In this document: positions 22,581 to 33,534 of the stretch, in pieces
Layout of the letters: the number at the start of each line of letters is the position of its first letter
Position numbering within the stretch: position 1 is the first letter of the stretch
NCBI GenBank assembly: GCA_021464525.1
Contig: JADRCO010000008.1
Location: 1-64,000, forward strand
Direction of reading: 5' to 3'
Length of the DNA stretch: 64,000 nucleotides
From: Rhizophagus sp. LPA8_4_AMF
Lineage: Eukaryota; Glomeromycota; Glomeromycetes; Glomerales; Glomeraceae
Made by a program: the position numbers and the translations under genes
Notes under the pieces: generated by a model
What the model was told of the DNA's origin: nothing
What the model saw: the letters and a program-made list of their open reading frames with translations, nothing else
Databases searched by the model: none

Positions 22581-22588
22581 AAGATGGG
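22581..22588 (+). promoter_or_regulatory. AAGATGGG promoter block, unit 1
   Basis: AAGATGGG preceded by tttcagtgataatcca, 85 bases before the membrane-gene ATG. The block recurs at 40193 (69 bases before) and 54871 (84 bases before). A second conserved patch, tttcggagta plus gattgaaaaaaac, lies about 275 bases upstream. Candidate core promoter or activator site. Confidence 0.5.
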
Positions 22589-22665
22589 ATTCTTTTCTTT
22601 TCTTTTCCTTTAATTTTTTTTTAAAAAAAATTCATCTCTAAAAAGTTAATTTCAACTTTTTCAAA

Positions 22666-25475
22666 ATGAAGTTATTTTTTATTTTTCTTTTATCGATTAT
22701 TTTACTGACGATATTACCAGTAAAATCATCCATTTCATTTGAAGAACAACCACAATCTAATCTCGCTAAAACACCCCGCGTGTTAAATATAAATTATTAT
22801 GATGATAACACGATAGTCGCTCGAATAGTTCGTTTAAACTATACAGCTCCTCCCAAAGTTTGTCTGGAAGAACGCTTAACAATTCGTACAATCTATCCAA
22901 ATGGAACTGTTAAAGGATTTGATCTTTCAGCAGAAACATTGAATATACAATCTTTCAATTTTTGTCTTCTTACATCATCTAATCCTCTTAGATTTTATCC
23001 TATAAGAACCAATCTTTTATTAATAACTTATACAATTGCTGCGGATGAAAATAATCCTTATACTTACGAAGATTGGGGAATGATTATTGATTTAGATGGA
23101 GTAATTAAAAGGTATATATGTTAATTAACCTTTTAAACATATCTTTGTGCATAAATAATAAAGATTATTATTCCGCTTTTTTATAGTAAAGCTAAATTGA
23201 GTCAATCTTATGTTAATTCAACTACTAATGAATGGATACCCGGCCGAGAGTCTATTGTATTAAATGTTCATCGTGATAATGGATTTATTCGTGGCTTGCC
23301 TATAACTGGTACTAAAAGTTCAACCTTGCAACAATTCAAAGTGTAAGTAATATTTTAATTTATGAAAATTAATTTTTAATGTATGATATAATTTAATATA
23401 TATATATATATATTTTTTTCTTTATAAGAAATGAAAATGGGGAAATTCAATCTCTTGCAGTAACTTACATGAATTATACCGCTATTCCAACCGAAATGGT
23501 TGCAACAATGGACGGAGGATACGCGGTTATTTATCCTGATTATACGCCGTCAACACTCCCCTTAGCTCCATATATGTCGATCCGTGGCTTTTTTTTACAA
23601 AATGGAAATCCAGAACCGCAAGGTCCATTTGTTCTTTATCAAACTTCAAATCCAGTATCAAAAATTATATTACTTGATTGTGATTTTACTAAAGTAGGAT
23701 TTGGTCAAACTTGTATAATGGTTTTAAACATTGCACCAGCAATAGATCAAAATACCTTTGTTAAAATTGATTTTCTTTCAACGGGAACTGTATATAATAT
23801 TACGACTTTTCAAAACCCCGCTGATCTTACCAGTTTTTCTATTCAGTCATTAAATTATGGAGGTTATTTCTTATTTAGTACACTTACAGCAGCAAATAAT
23901 ATGAAACTTGTTTATGGTTATATTTTGGATGAACATAGTAATCGTTATGATTGGAATATATCATACCCTACTATAACAAATTTTAGTGGTGATATTTTAG
24001 TTTTACCAAATAATACTCTTGTAATTCCTCAACGGGAATCTGGACAAACTTGGAGGTTGCTCACCACTGATTTGTACAAGATCGAGGGTGCACGTGGTAA
24101 GGTGATACGAACGTTATATATCGTATAAAAAAAAATTTTTTTTTTTTTTTTTTAACTTGTTTCTGTAAAATTTTTAAAATATTTTATTAGATCACGGTTA
24201 TGCAAATTTACATATCTCCGGCACAACTCCGAACATTAATGATATTATAAATCCATCTGAAATTAGCACCCTTATAATTACATTTTATTCTAAAGTTAAT
24301 TTAACACCTAATCGTAAAGTTACGATTTTACAAGATGGTGGTATTATACGTCAAATTACTTCTGTAAGCGACGATAATGGAGAATTTGTAAAATCTATTG
24401 ATGACTATACTATTGAAATCAAAGTGATTGGTAGTACTTTTAATCAGCCTAATACAAAGTACTATGTTTTAATTGATGATGGTTTTGTAGAGAGTAAAGA
24501 TCTTAAAGAACCTATCATTGGTTTACAAGATAATGCTTGGAATTTTATGACGAGTAAGTGTTTTATCTTATTTAAAATGATAATAATGTTAAATATATAC
24601 ATAAAATAAAATTCTTTTTTTTTTCATAATAGTTCAACAAGAAGTTACACAAGAAGGTTTATCAAATTATTATGAAAATAAAGTAAACGCATCTAGCATT
24701 GACGGAAAAGTTCGATTAAGTCCAGAAGGAACCACTTTTTTCAAAACCTTTAAACATGACAAAATTAAAGTTAAAGAATTTTTTGGTAATTTAACACAAG
24801 AATTGGCCAAAGCAATCCCTGTTGAATTGGAACGAATATCTACAAATGGAAGACATGAAATTGATACTTCAACATCACCTGAACAATATATCTTATCTAT
24901 TAATATTAAAAAAGCTAAGAATAAAAATGACAGATCTGTTAATTTGGTAGCTAGTGATTTAGATACTTTAATAAGGAGTAAACTTGTTACTGTTATTGGT
25001 TCTGGAGAGTATTCAAATTATTTAGATGAAGAATATGGATATGAACCCATACGTAAGAATCAAATTTTTTTTTTTTTTTTCGGATAAAGGATTTCATCTC
25101 AAATAACTAAATAATTTTTTTTTTCTTTTATAAAAATAGCCAGGTGGATAGAAGAAAATTTGGGTAGTCTTCTTGGAACAATTGCATTGAATATCGTATT
25201 ATTGTCACTTGCTTATTGGGTAAATATCAATATATTATTAGAAATATTATTTAATTGTGAATACTGACAAAAAATGAAAATTCTTTTTTTTTTAAAAAAA
25301 CAAACTTTTTCCCTTTTTTTTTTAGAGTCGAAATTTCGCAATCTTTACATGTGGTAACGCTATTGAAAAATTTGTGACGACAATCCTTTTTACTAGCATA
25401 GATGCGGGTAGTGTTGAAAATATTTTTACTGTAAGGTAAATAAAAAACCCCCAAATTAAAAGAAACAAAAATAAA

Positions 25476-25506
<31 letters not shown>

Positions 25507-27276
25507 TTTTTTTAAATACTAATTTATTCTCTTCCCTTTCCCTCATATTTTCTTTCTTCTAGTCTTTTCTTTGTAACATTTCCGTTTATCGTAAATTTAG
25601 GATTTGCATTTAAAGTTGTATTTAATGAACTTTTGAGACATGATTTACGAAAATTATTGGAAAGCATTAGAAGACTTAAAGATGATGTAATAAGTTCTAT
25701 AGACGAAAGTAAATCCAAAAAAAAAGTCAATGATACAGCAAATATAGTCAATGATACAGCAAATATAGGCAATGATACAGCAAATATAGCCAATGATTCA
25801 GCAAATATAGCCAATGATTCAGCAAATATAGCCAATGATACAGCAAATATAGCCAATGATTCAGCAAATATAGTCAATGATTCAGCAAATATAGTCAATG
25901 ATACAGCAAATAAAGTCGATGGTTCAAAACATCGATCAATTAAAGAATATATAAAAAGATCAATAAAAGGTTACAGTCGCGAAGAAAAAGTTAAGAAACT
26001 TATAAAAGTAATAAGAGAAACTACAAATGAATTAACAAAAATTAAAGAAGAATTAACAGAAGTTAGCGATCTCGCGGAAAAATTGAAAACTGTTAATGAA
26101 ACATTAAAGGATCCAGTTGATGTGAAAGCCACCACGAAAGATTTGGTAGAAATTAACGATCTTATAAAAGAATTAACGCAAGTTGAAGATTTTACCGAAG
26201 AATTAGTAGACGTTAGTAAACATTTAGATGAACTTAAGAAATTATTAGACGAATTGAATGAAATTAATGCTGGAGAATTGAAAGAAGTTATCGTTAACGA
26301 AAAAGAATTAGGTGTAGAAGTTCCAAGAGTAGTTGATGAAGCAATTGTCAGAGAATTTATAAGAGAATTAACTAAACTTAATAAGCTTATGGAAGGATTA
26401 AAAGAAGTTGAAGAACTAAAAGAACAATTAAATAAAGCTGTAGACCTTATGAATGAATTAAAAAAAAAGGATCCTACAAGCAAAAAAGAATTTATTGACC
26501 AATTAGAATATCTTAACAGATTTAAGAGAGAATTAGAAAAAACCAGCATTGAAGAATTGCAAGAAGAAGAAGAAGAATTTAACGAACATAGAGAATTTAC
26601 AGAGGATTATATAAAAGAAGGAAAAGGGGAAGAAAGGGAGGAAGAAAATAAAAGGAGTAGTGTATGGGAAAAGGTTAAGAGATTTAGTACTAGATTCACA
26701 AATCTTCAAGAGTCATTACAAGAGAAGGCTATAAATGCGATAGAAAAAGATCAACCGGAAAAAAAATCTCGAAAAATTTCAAAATGGCTAAGAGATTATA
26801 GAGATAGTCAAACAATTATAGTAATATTCACGATATTAGCAGGAGTTGATATTGCACATTTAGAATTGCTTGGATCAAAGTTACGAATTAAAATTCCAAG
26901 TATTAATTATTGTGGTCATGTAACTCGAAATGTTGACGTTAATTTTAATGCTAAATTATCTCATTCAGCAGAACATAGTTTATATTGGGGAGATATCACT
27001 AATATTATTATTGAAGATATTTCTACAGCATTTATTCAGGTATGTAAATTATTTTTGCATTAATTTTTTATCTTTTATCAAACCAATCATTAAATTTTTA
27101 TTTTATTCTTCTAATAGAGTTTTTATTTGACTCAAGTTGTATCATTTGGTTACACGCCTATATACACTATTACAAAATCTATTATACATCTCGCTACTAA
27201 CTTACATCACATATATCAATATAAACGTAATTCCTCAAACACCAATACGGATAAACCCAATGATTCTGTAGAATGA
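22666..27276 (+). CDS. Large receptor-like membrane protein, copy 1, nine exons
   Basis: Exons 22666-23111, 23187-23342, 23429-24096, 24191-24553, 24633-25052, 25140-25219, 25326-25435, 25563-27039 and 27118-27276 join in frame to 1,292 residues. A signal peptide (MKLFFIFLLSIILLTILPVK) leads a beta-rich ectodomain (about 22-685) with propeller-like phrases (TMDGGYAVIYPDY, GDILVLPNNTLVIPQ) and many N-glycosylation sites (NYT, NGT, NIT, NIS, NNT). Hydrophobic segments follow: LGSLLGTIALNIVLLSLAYW (about 692-711), TCGNAIEKFVTTILFTS and LFFVTFPFIVNLGFAFKVV (about 749-768). Then come nine NDTANI-type heptads (804-866), a charged coiled coil (about 880-1130), a helix (IIVIFTILAGVDIAHLELL) and a C-terminal hydrophobic exon (VVSFGYTPIYTITKSIIHLA). 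The family is not recognised. A receptor or cell-surface recognition role is an inference from architecture and from the facing secreted protein gene. Confidence 0.83.
25729..25917 (+). repeat. 21-bp coding minisatellite, nine heptads
   Basis: Exactly nine 21-bp units encoding N-D-(T/S)-A-N-(I/K)-(V/G/A). The array sits between the third membrane segment and the coiled coil of copy 1. The matching places in copies 2 and 3 have other short sequences (NNSTVKGD; EGNNSTVEEGNNSRVED), so repeat number and sequence vary between copies. Confidence 0.95.
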
Positions 27277-28140
27277 ATGAATGAAAAAGCTCAAAATTTG
27301 ACTAATAATTTTGTAAAATAATCTTTTAAATCTCTTATTGTTTTGATCAATATAACTTATTAATTATTATAATTATTATTTAAATAAATGTTTTATATAT
27401 ATATGTATAATAATAATGCAGAATTGCCGACGTCCTTAAAATTTTTATTTTTTCAATTAAATTTTCTAATATATAAATGTTATACACGATCTATCTAACA
27501 AAATTTGTTTCTTTACGTATAGTATTGTTCGCTAATTAATAATACGTTTATGTCGTTAATACAAACTAACTTTAATAAGATGTCATTTTTAAACTCGCAT
27601 TAAAAAAACAATAAGATGTCAAAACTAATTGAATAAACTTCTAAACGTGATCATAATATTATTGCGCTATTTATTTTTTTAATAGATCTTTATTTACAAT
27701 AAAAATCTTTTAGACATTTAACGATAAGATAATTTTTCTGTACTATATATAGCTGCGTCTTCGGGTTAGGGATCACGAAAGTAAGTTTGAAAAAAATCGA
27801 ACTGATCATCTCGATTTAAACTAAGTTTTGTAAAGCTCAGTTTGAAAAATGGGACCAATATGAAACGTTTAAAAATTCAGGTTAAACTAAATATATAACT
27901 TAATAAGTATATATAGATGATTGATCATTTTAAAGAAATTTATATTTTTTTTTATAATAAACTTAATGCTTCGGGACTCGGTAATTAACTTGGCCAAATT
28001 AATCATAGTGCTAGCCAAAATCGAACATAATTCGGGCTAAAAACCGTCCGATTAGTTTTACTAGCAGTTTGAACTGATATTGAGTCACTGACATAAAAAA
28101 CTAGGTTTAACTGGAACCGAACTTAAACCGAACTGGATTA
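27277..28140. other. 3' flank of unit 1 and spacer
   Basis: To about 27750 this is the 3' flank shared by all units (gcagaattgccgacgtcctt at 27418). Beyond lies spacer with phrases rich in aaccgaac and gggttaggg, probably old element DNA, but no boundaries could be fixed. Confidence 0.5.
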
Positions 28141-28351
28141 AGTCTTATTACTCATGACCCGACCCGACGGGTCGGGTCATATATTTCCTTGACCCGGAAC
28201 CCGGGTTTATACGAGACTACGAGTTAACTATGCTCGGGTCGAGTCAGGAGTCGGGGTATAAAATATGTGTCCCCGACCACCTACGGATCTTGCTTTTTTT
28301 ACTTAGATCGGGTCGAATATATTCTCTAAACCCGACCTGGTAGGAGCACTA
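28141..28351. mobile_element. Fragment of a hAT-type element
   Basis: Dense CCCGACCC, GGGTCGGGT and ACCCGGGTT repeats like the subterminal regions of the element at 9321-10168. The right end, read inward, is TAGTGCTCC, close to that element's TAGTGTTCC. No left end and no target duplication were found, so it is a fragment or a diverged relative. Confidence 0.55.
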
Positions 28352-29844
28352 GGTGCAGATCCATCTAATCGACCAACAGAAAAATTGAAGAAATTTCATG
28401 TAGTGGCGTGATAATCGTATAAAAGAATAAAAAAAGCAAATTAAAGAAGCAGAAGAAATAAATAAAAAAATTACCAATCTGTAGTATACAACCAATTTAG
28501 TAACATATATTCGAAATTTATTTTTTTTTTGCACAGAATACCAACTAAAATATTTCAAAATGAGAACTTAGACTAGAACGAACTAGCCAAAGCACAGATA
28601 GTATGCTCTCCAGGATAAGATTTAAAAAGGCTCTTCTGCTTTAAACACATCAGAGAAAGAAAAGAAATAGATTTAAGAAGAAATATGGAAGAAACTAACT
28701 AGAGCTATGTCTTCAAACATCAATCAGTAAATACAAAGGGATGCTATGGCATCATCATCTGATGATCCTTCTTCAAATTCATTCAAATCCCAGATTTTCA
28801 TCATCAGATGGTCCCTCAGATTTTCTTTGACAGGTAACAATTCTAGATTTTCTTTACGAAAACCCTGATTTTCTTTCTCATTAGACGTAGCTGGGAGACA
28901 AAGGCATATGCTATGGGTTTATCACGTTTTCAGGTCATTGACAATCACGTATAGCCTAGAAAGTTCAACCATCTGACGACCAGATGTAAAGCTTATATAT
29001 GAGAGAGATACCTCATACGCGTGATAATCATCGAAATATGGGCGTTTTTACTAATAAAACTGCAAAACAAACCCTTTTTGTACAAGAGAGATACCTCATA
29101 TACATATGATAAGATGTAAAACATCGTCAAGTAAAGTTGAGTTTTAAAACTGCAGAATTATAACTATGACTCAAATGTGATTTACTTACATTATCTCACT
29201 ATCAATAATAAAAAAATTAATGATCTATATGGAAATATTAATAATATGAAATTCTCACACTGCGATCTAAAAATTCATCGGATCATGTTAATACGGAAAT
29301 AAATCATCACGATTAATTACAATTTTACAAGTAATTGTTAATTGTATTATATATATTACTTTAAATTTCTAGTCGTATTAACTATATAACTAAACTAAGC
29401 CTACAATTATGACTCAAACGTAGCATTACGCAATTTACTAAACTACTATCGATTTTATGATCTTTTATAGTGATGCCGAATCCAATGTTAAAATTGGTAG
29501 CTAGTTGTTACAATTGTTAAAAGCTATAATAACGTTTAAATGACCTATATTTGATTTTAAAGTTAAAGTTACTTTAGTATACAATACGCATTTGTCTCAT
29601 TCGAATTTATCGCAGTTTTCAGAATTCTGTGTACGTTGTGACTTGTGATTACTGAGTGATTATAATTACAGGACGATTACAGGACAACATTGTCCGATTT
29701 TGTCCTGTAATCTAATAATTTTTATATCAGATGATATATATAGGGGTAGCACAATTTGAAAGCGCAATAATCAAAGGAAATCTCAATAAATTTTGGACCA
29801 TGTGATAATCTGAATTCTATCTGATAAAGAAAGAAAAAGGTTAA
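28352..29844. other. Spacer without recognised gene
   Basis: No coding region supported. It contains a short direct repeat (agagagatacctcata near 29003 and 29085), weak repeated phrases around actatgactcaaa, and a hairpin at 29675-29712. Confidence 0.45.
29675..29712. repeat. Inverted repeat (hairpin)
   Basis: Arms GATTACAGGACAA and TTGTCCTGTAATC separated by about 12 bases. It lies in non-coding spacer; function unknown. Confidence 0.7.
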
Positions 29845-29930
29845 CAAATTTTCAAATGGTTAAATTATTGAGATACTAGTCAAATAGTAGTGGTAATATT
29901 CACGAAGTTGGCATTGCACATTTAAATTCG
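29845..29930 (+). pseudogene. Fragment of membrane protein exon 8
   Basis: Resembles the stretch at about 26770-26870 in copy 1 (tttcaaaatgg..., gatagtca, gtaatattcacga, ttgcacattta). It would encode the helix IIVIFTILAGVDIAHL region but is short and out of frame. It shows an additional, older copy of the large gene in this spacer. Confidence 0.65.
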
Positions 29931-31771
29931 ACTAAATCACAGTCAAAATGCATATTATAAAAAAGCTACATTTATATACAGTACGTACTTTTTATATTTT
30001 TTTTTATTACTCGAACGATTCTTAATGTAAATACACATAAAAAATTACATTTTATCCATAAAATCTATATAAATTTGATTAAAGAATTTTTTAACACGTA
30101 TATTTGTTAACTACATTATAATATTCTTTATGTAATTTAAAAGCCAAACTTTTTTTGATTATAATAAAATTTTTTGAGTATTGCCCAGTGGTGATTGTCA
30201 CCACTTAATTCCGGCCAAAAATTACAATTTGGCCAGAGTTATAAAATGACGGTTTATAATTTTGGCCGGAGTTAAAAACTACTGATCGTAAAATTTTAAA
30301 TAATAAATATGTTAACTGTTAACAAATATTGATTTGATGTCAATTGAAATTTTTGTCAAAACAAACTTTTAGTAAAGTGAAAAAATTAAAAATCAAAATT
30401 TTGCATTTTTCTCAAAAACTATCTGAAAAAACAGCCTTTTTGACCTTAGACAAATCTCTAATTTACATATAGAGTAACTGTTTAATATGTGTAGTTGATT
30501 ATTTTAACCTATAAAATTCAAAAATCGGACTGGTGAAAATCACATTTTGACATTCTCAAATTTTTTATTTAAATATTATTGATTATTTTAATATTTATTA
30601 TTTACTTAATTATTTATGAAATTTTCAATAAAGTCTTTTTAATGATTGCTAGATTTGTAATTGATTTTAGTCTAAATAAATGAATACAAATATTATCAAT
30701 ATATACAATATAATGACTGCAATAATAAATTAAAATATTTTAAAAATAAAATAAATTTTTTTATATCAAAACAAATAATTAATTTTTTTAATGGGAATGA
30801 ACCCTCAACTACTGTATCATTGACGGCGGGGTTTAGGATTAGGTTTAGGGTTAGTATGTTAGCAGCTTCAAAATGTATCACACCTTTCTAATTTTTTTTC
30901 GTAAAAGAAATGTTATTTGTCACTATTAGGCGTGACAAATATAAATAATACCGCTGACCTAAATTTATAGAAAAATTTTATATGCCAACATATTTTAAAA
31001 ATCTTAAATTATGGGACTGCCATTTTAACTGTATACCGACCGTCGATCTCAAAATTTTGAGTCCATAAAATGAGAATCGTGCGTACCTTCAAAGAAAGTC
31101 TACTGGATTGGTTACTGGTTAGGTTGGGAGTACCAAGGATACAAGTATGTATTATGAAGGTAGTCAGAAGCACGAAGAACAAAGAGATACCATCGAGCCC
31201 TATGATAAAAGTGTGTCGTCATAAAAATGTGTTATTATTTTTAAATCTGTTTTCCTTTTGTTATATAATTCCTAATAATGAAGCATTTACTCAGTGAAAT
31301 TCAATATTATATGGTATATCGAGGGTAAATTAATTATAGATTATAGATTATGATAATCCGTTCCAGACCCCAATTTCGATATATCAAGTCAAAATTCACT
31401 GTGTATTACTACCATTAATCAAAAGCTTGTTTAATTGAGAAAATCAGTTTTTGCATTTTACATAGTAAATGTCTTAATAATCAATCACCTATGCAATCTT
31501 TTCTTATAATTATGTCATTAATTTTTAAAACGATAAAATTGATGCAAGTCTGCCGAATTTATCACTGAAATTAATGGTCCAATCATGTGATCTTGACATG
31601 TCTTTAAAAAATTAATTCGCTCTTTACAACTGTTATGAAGAATATAAGAAGTTAATTAACAAATACACGTGTTAAAGAATTCGGTAATCAGATTTTAATA
31701 GATTTAATGGGTAAAATATATTATTTTATGTGTATTTATCCAAATAGTAATTTTGATTTGTAAGCTTATCT
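29931..31771. other. Spacer with telomere-like motif and a short MITE-like inverted repeat
   Basis: No gene. At 30831-30854 is gtttaggattaggtttaggg and a following ttag, a short TTAGGG-like array. At 30190-30260 several ggccaaaa/ttttggccgg phrases face each other. A 110-bp inverted repeat is at 31292-31401. The rest is AT-rich. Confidence 0.5.
31292..31401. mobile_element. Short MITE-like inverted repeat
   Basis: Left end CAGTGAAATTCAATATTATA, right end read inward CAGTGAATTTTGACTTGATA; both continue into tatatcga. No target duplication could be assigned. It may be a small MITE or a solo palindrome. Confidence 0.4.
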
Positions 31772-31860
31772 ATGTTGTGTCTCAGGTGTCGATTTGCGTC
31801 ATGTGATAACTGACGTGCGTCAGATACCTGACGCGCACTTGTCACATAAAATTAAAGTAT

Positions 31861-32698
31861 GTGTAAATCATCAAACAAGAATTAATTAATATTGCGACCA
31901 TTTTTAGCACTAATACTACTTTCACTTTTTTACACAGATGGAGTGGTAAAGCAAATAGGTACTACTCAATGTACAAGTGGCTATGGTTGGCTACAAGACC
32001 ATCCGCACACTCCTAAGTTGGAATTCAAAGGCTCAACAGTATTTTTCCCATCATCTACAAAAGTGAGGCTATAGGAATTTTAATGGCTTTAATTACCGTA
32101 CCGTTCAACGCAATTTGTACTATATACACAGACTCCGCGAACTGCATTTCAACCTACAACAACCTTCTACAACACCCTTAACAAAGTCCCAGCAGACGTA
32201 AACTTAAACAAAATAATTTTTTAATCTGGGATCTTATTAACTGGCTAGTGGAATACCGTAATTTCATACTTTTTCTCAAAAAATTAAAGGACATTCAAAC
32301 GACATTTACAATGATCATGCTGACCGTTTGGCCACTCTAAGATCACAAATGATTGATCTGATCGTCGTCAATTTCAAATTTTTTAACCACAGCTTCCTCG
32401 GATACTTTGATTAGAACAATCTTTAAGATGGAGTAATACTCCGATCCGAGCCAATCTTTTTAACTCTTTTGTTAATAATTCTTCATTAATACCGTTAGAA
32501 GAAAACATAATGAACGGATACATCGACTGGCATTTTACCAAATTATGGATTCACTACAACCAGTTCGACTCTCCTATGTGTCATCTTCTTTATTACTGTT
32601 TTTTTTAGATTACCTTTGACTCTAATATTTAGTTTCATGTAATGGTTACTGTAATCTGGTTCACGTTGTGAAATAAAAATAAAAATAAAAATAAAACC
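31861..32698 (+). mobile_element. 5'-truncated LINE with 14-bp target duplication
   Basis: An 838-bp non-LTR retrotransposon tail. It is flanked by the direct repeat TAAAATTAAAGTAT (31847-31860 and 32699-32712) and ends in an (AAAAAT)n tail at about 32672-32696. The coding remnant is the RNase H domain of ORF2: YTDGVVKQIGTTQCTSGYGW, then STKVEA-like, then IYTDSANCISTYNNLL; the D of TDG, the E and the D of TDS are the usual acidic residues. One frameshift lies near 32070 and stops follow. It is a dead 5' truncation but its ends are well preserved. Confidence 0.85.
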
Positions 32699-32712
32699 TA
32701 AAATTAAAGTAT

Positions 32713-33464
32713 AAATTAAACATTAATTCGCAAGTTGCGGGAGACGGAAAGATTTCATTAATGATTTCATTAGTGATTGACGGGGAAATTTTATATACTG
32801 TATATATAAAATTATTAGTACCCATAATCTGAAGCCGAAATGCAGGTTGATTGCAATTTTGAACTTTCAACCTAACTTTCTGGTTATCTCCTATTAAAAA
32901 AATCATTAGAATATCTTCAAAATTGCAAAATCCAAATGAGAGCTGAAATTATGAAATTAAACATTTTCGTTAAATTTTACTATTAAAATTGTCGGCTGCT
33001 GGAGATTATGGGCATATTTTTATTTTTTTTCGCAATTAAAAACTCATTTTTTGCAATAAGCGCTGGCCAAATGATATATTATGGCGATTAGAATCATTAC
33101 AATATGGGCTAGGGCTGCCTTGCTTAATTATAAACAAAATATGCATAAAAGCTAACGTGTAAAATGTCCACCAATTATCAATAAAATTAACGAAATTCTG
33201 GCGAATTGCGAATTAAATTTTCCAGTCTTAAGTTTATTATTATTGAATAAATTTATTTATCACATTAAAAAATATGTAATCCTAAAATATCAGATTGATT
33301 AGACTCAAACTCATGGAAAACACTTCGTTCAAAATTACTAGTTTTCTCAAGTAGATTTTACAATGAATCATAAAAAATTTTAAAATATAAATGTATTATA
33401 CAAATTTACTTACAGTATAAAAAATAGTTTCATTAATAAAAAAAAAAGTGTTTATTATGGAAGA
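32713..33464. other. Interior of the inverted-repeat element, no gene
   Basis: AT-rich DNA after the LINE insertion. The phrase gaaatt..cgggagacgg and an open minus frame around 32661-32906 are not recognised. No transposase motif is visible. Confidence 0.4.
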
Positions 33465-33534
33465 TATGATTTGCGATACAGGTGACGTGCGTCAGCAGGT
33501 ATTTGACGCACGTCAGTTATCTGAGGCACAACAT

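Larger units (their letters stand above)
20725..22665. other. Shared intergenic region of divergent pair, unit 1
   Basis: 1.94 kb between start codons. Conserved patches are the TATA block (20851), a stretch near 21060-21140 (ggattatatggaccg... then tttacgctaaatcaaatt), tttcggagta with gattgaaaaaaac (22391) and an AAGATGGG block (22581). Unit 1 has extra DNA at about 21225-21345. A small minus-strand frame lies at 22079-22258. Confidence 0.6.
17690..27750. repeat. Repeat unit 1 (divergent secreted/membrane gene pair)
   Basis: First of three homologous units. It begins just after the RBR stop, where aaataactgtctatttgaata (17753) matches 35609 in unit 2, and ends near cttttagacatttaacgat, shared with unit 2 at about 45135. 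Content: upstream flank, minus-strand secreted protein gene, shared intergenic region, plus-strand membrane protein gene and 3' flank. Confidence 0.8.
31772..33534. mobile_element. Inverted-repeat element split by a LINE
   Basis: Inverted ends at about 31772-31859 and 33465-33534 share ATGTTGTG(T/C)CTCAG, TAACTGACGTGCGTCA and ATACCTG. The arms contain several TGACG/CGTCA palindromes. The LINE at 31861-32698 inserted just inside the left arm. The rest of the interior has no recognised gene, so the element type is unknown. No flanking duplication was identified. Confidence 0.5.

Noticed and set aside
25524-25898. Minus-strand repeat protein (IFAESL-like units)
   Set aside because: Antisense of the nine NDTANI heptads; a mirror of the coding minisatellite.
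25971-26549. Long minus-strand open frame opposite the coiled-coil exon (also 42858-43547 and 57836-58639)
   Set aside because: It is the antisense of a Glu/Lys-rich coiled-coil region, which lacks stop codons in the complement; Ser/Asn/Leu-rich composition and no start context.
27760-28140. A further element with a TAGGGATCACG end
   Set aside because: No inverted partner or target duplication was found, so no boundaries can be given.
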